Assembly: GCA_001564255.1 (NCBI GenBank)
Contig: LKNC01000208.1
Coordinates: forward strand, 1 to 5,045
Source of the DNA: Natrialbaceae archaeon Tc-Br11_E2g1
Lineage (GTDB): Archaea > Halobacteriota > Halobacteria > Halobacteriales > Natrialbaceae
Direction of reading: 5' to 3'
Length of the DNA: 5,045 bases
Part shown: piece by piece, positions 4,366 through 5,045 of the stretch
Position numbering within the stretch: the first letter of the stretch is position 1
How the letters are laid out: every line of letters begins with the position of its first letter
Made by a program: the position numbers and the translations under genes
The notes under the pieces: generated by a model
What the model was told of the DNA's origin: nothing
Seen by the model: only the letters and a program-made list of their open reading frames with translations
Databases searched by the model: none

Positions 4366-5045
4366 ATGGGACGTGAACCAGTAGACCTGACCATCAGCAA
4401 CGCAGACGTAGTGACGCCTTCGGGACGGATCGATGGGGGCGTCGCCGTCGACGACGGAAAAATCGTCCATGTCGGCAGTGATCAGCGGCTTCCGGATGCC
4501 CGAGAACACGTCGACGCGGACGGAAACGTCCTCCTTCCGGGTGCGATCGATCCGCACACTCACATGGGTCTGGCCGGGTATCAGGGCGGGTTCCGGGATC
4601 ACTTCGAGACGGACTTCGAAACGGAAACACGCGGGGCTGTCTACGCTGGCGTCACGTCGATGCTCACCTTCCTGTTCCAGTCCGACCCCTACGCGCCGGA
4701 GGTCGACGATTACAGGGAAATCGGGGAGAAGAACTCTTACATCGACTTCGGTTTCCACGCGATTATCCAGAACGACGATCACATCACCGAGATGCCGACG
4801 CTCGCGGAGGCCGGCATCCCGTCATTTAAGCTCTTTTTCAACATGTACAAGACGGCGGCCCCGGTACTCGACATCGAGCACGCGAACGCGGGCCAGTTGT
4901 ACGAGGCGCTGCAACGGAGCACCGGGATCGACAACGGAGTCGTGATGGTCCACGCGGAGAACGACGACCTGAGCAGTCGCAAGCGCGCCGAGGTCGAGGC
5001 CGAGGGGCGGAACGATCTTGCGGCGTGGGCGGACGCGTCCCCGCC
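4366..5045 (+). CDS. Dihydropyrimidinase/hydantoinase-type amidohydrolase, N-terminal part
   Basis: This ORF runs open off the right edge and gives 226 residues of an enzyme usually about 450-480 long. The N-terminal beta-sandwich strand segment (VDLTISNADVVTPSGRIDGG, residues 6-25) and LLPGAIDPHTHM (56-67) are classic for the cyclic amidohydrolases. His64 and His66 form the first metal-binding pair. SFKLFF (153-158) supplies Lys155, the expected carbamylated metal bridge, and VHAEN (195-199) supplies the next metal His. These enzymes hydrolyse cyclic amides such as dihydropyrimidines, hydantoins or allantoin in the cytoplasm. FRDHFETDFETETRGAVYAG (76-95) matches the DDFETGTRAA-type segment of dihydropyrimidinase. 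The stretch between is rather diverged (MLTFLFQSDPYAPE), so the true substrate is open. The last metal ligands (His, Asp) would lie beyond the window. ATG 4366 is the first codon of the conserved fold and follows a TATA-like box at leaderless spacing. Confidence 0.88.
   Translation, partial: MGREPVDLTISNADVVTPSGRIDGGVAVDDGKIVHVGSDQRLPDAREHVDADGNVLLPGAIDPHTHMGLAGYQGGFRDHFETDFETETRGAVYAGVTSMLTFLFQSDPYAPEVDDYREIGEKNSYIDFGFHAIIQNDDHITEMPTLAEAGIPSFKLFFNMYKTAAPVLDIEHANAGQLYEALQRSTGIDNGVVMVHAENDDLSSRKRAEVEAEGRNDLAAWADASP

Noticed and set aside
4003..4782. A 259-codon minus-strand ORF spanning the divergent spacer
   Set aside because: It runs antisense to the amidohydrolase, through its promoter, and into the lyase gene in a different frame. 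Both flanking frames have clear family motifs.
1..5045. tRNA, rRNA, CRISPR array or insertion sequence
   Set aside because: No cloverleaf-like sequence, no regularly spaced repeats, and no transposase or terminal inverted repeats with target duplications were seen on reading both strands.

Overview
The window is GC-rich, has acidic proteins dominated by Asp, Glu, Ala, Gly and Val, and has promoters that lie close to start codons with little or no Shine-Dalgarno signal. The N-terminus at the left edge reads like a haloarchaeal HalOD1 regulatory domain. Together these point to a halophilic archaeon (class Halobacteria). The species cannot be named from this sequence.

Layout, left to right. (1) Bases 1-150, minus strand: the first 50 residues of a probable HalOD1-domain protein, cut by the window edge. 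(2) Bases 151-288: a divergent promoter region, including a possible 15-codon leader ORF (245-292) that overlaps the next start codon. (3) Bases 289-1665, plus strand: a complete MmgE/PrpD-family protein (458 aa). (4) Bases 1705-2913, minus strand, convergent with it across a 39-bp gap: a 12-TM major facilitator (MFS) transporter. (5) Bases 2914-3320: about 400 bp with no credible gene but several inverted repeats, including a 23-bp near-palindrome upstream of the transporter. (6) Bases 3321-4202, minus strand: an isocitrate lyase/PEP mutase superfamily C-C lyase with the KKCGH active-site loop. (7) Bases 4203-4365: a divergent intergenic region with three separate palindromic or inverted-repeat elements. 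(8) Bases 4366 to the right edge, plus strand: the first 226 residues of a dihydropyrimidinase/hydantoinase-type amidohydrolase.

The four metabolic genes look like a catabolic island. The MFS protein would import or export an organic acid or cyclic amide. The amidohydrolase would open a cyclic amide, the MmgE/PrpD protein would (de)hydrate or isomerise a carboxylate intermediate, and the ICL-family enzyme would split a 2-hydroxy or branched dicarboxylate into pyruvate- or glyoxylate-like products. MmgE/PrpD plus a PrpB-like lyase recalls the 2-methylcitrate cycle. However, no citrate synthase is visible, a hydantoinase-type gene is not part of that cycle, and both enzymes depart from canonical PrpD and PrpB at recognisable motifs. 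A different, possibly uncharacterised, pathway is therefore plausible. The substrate cannot be fixed from sequence alone.
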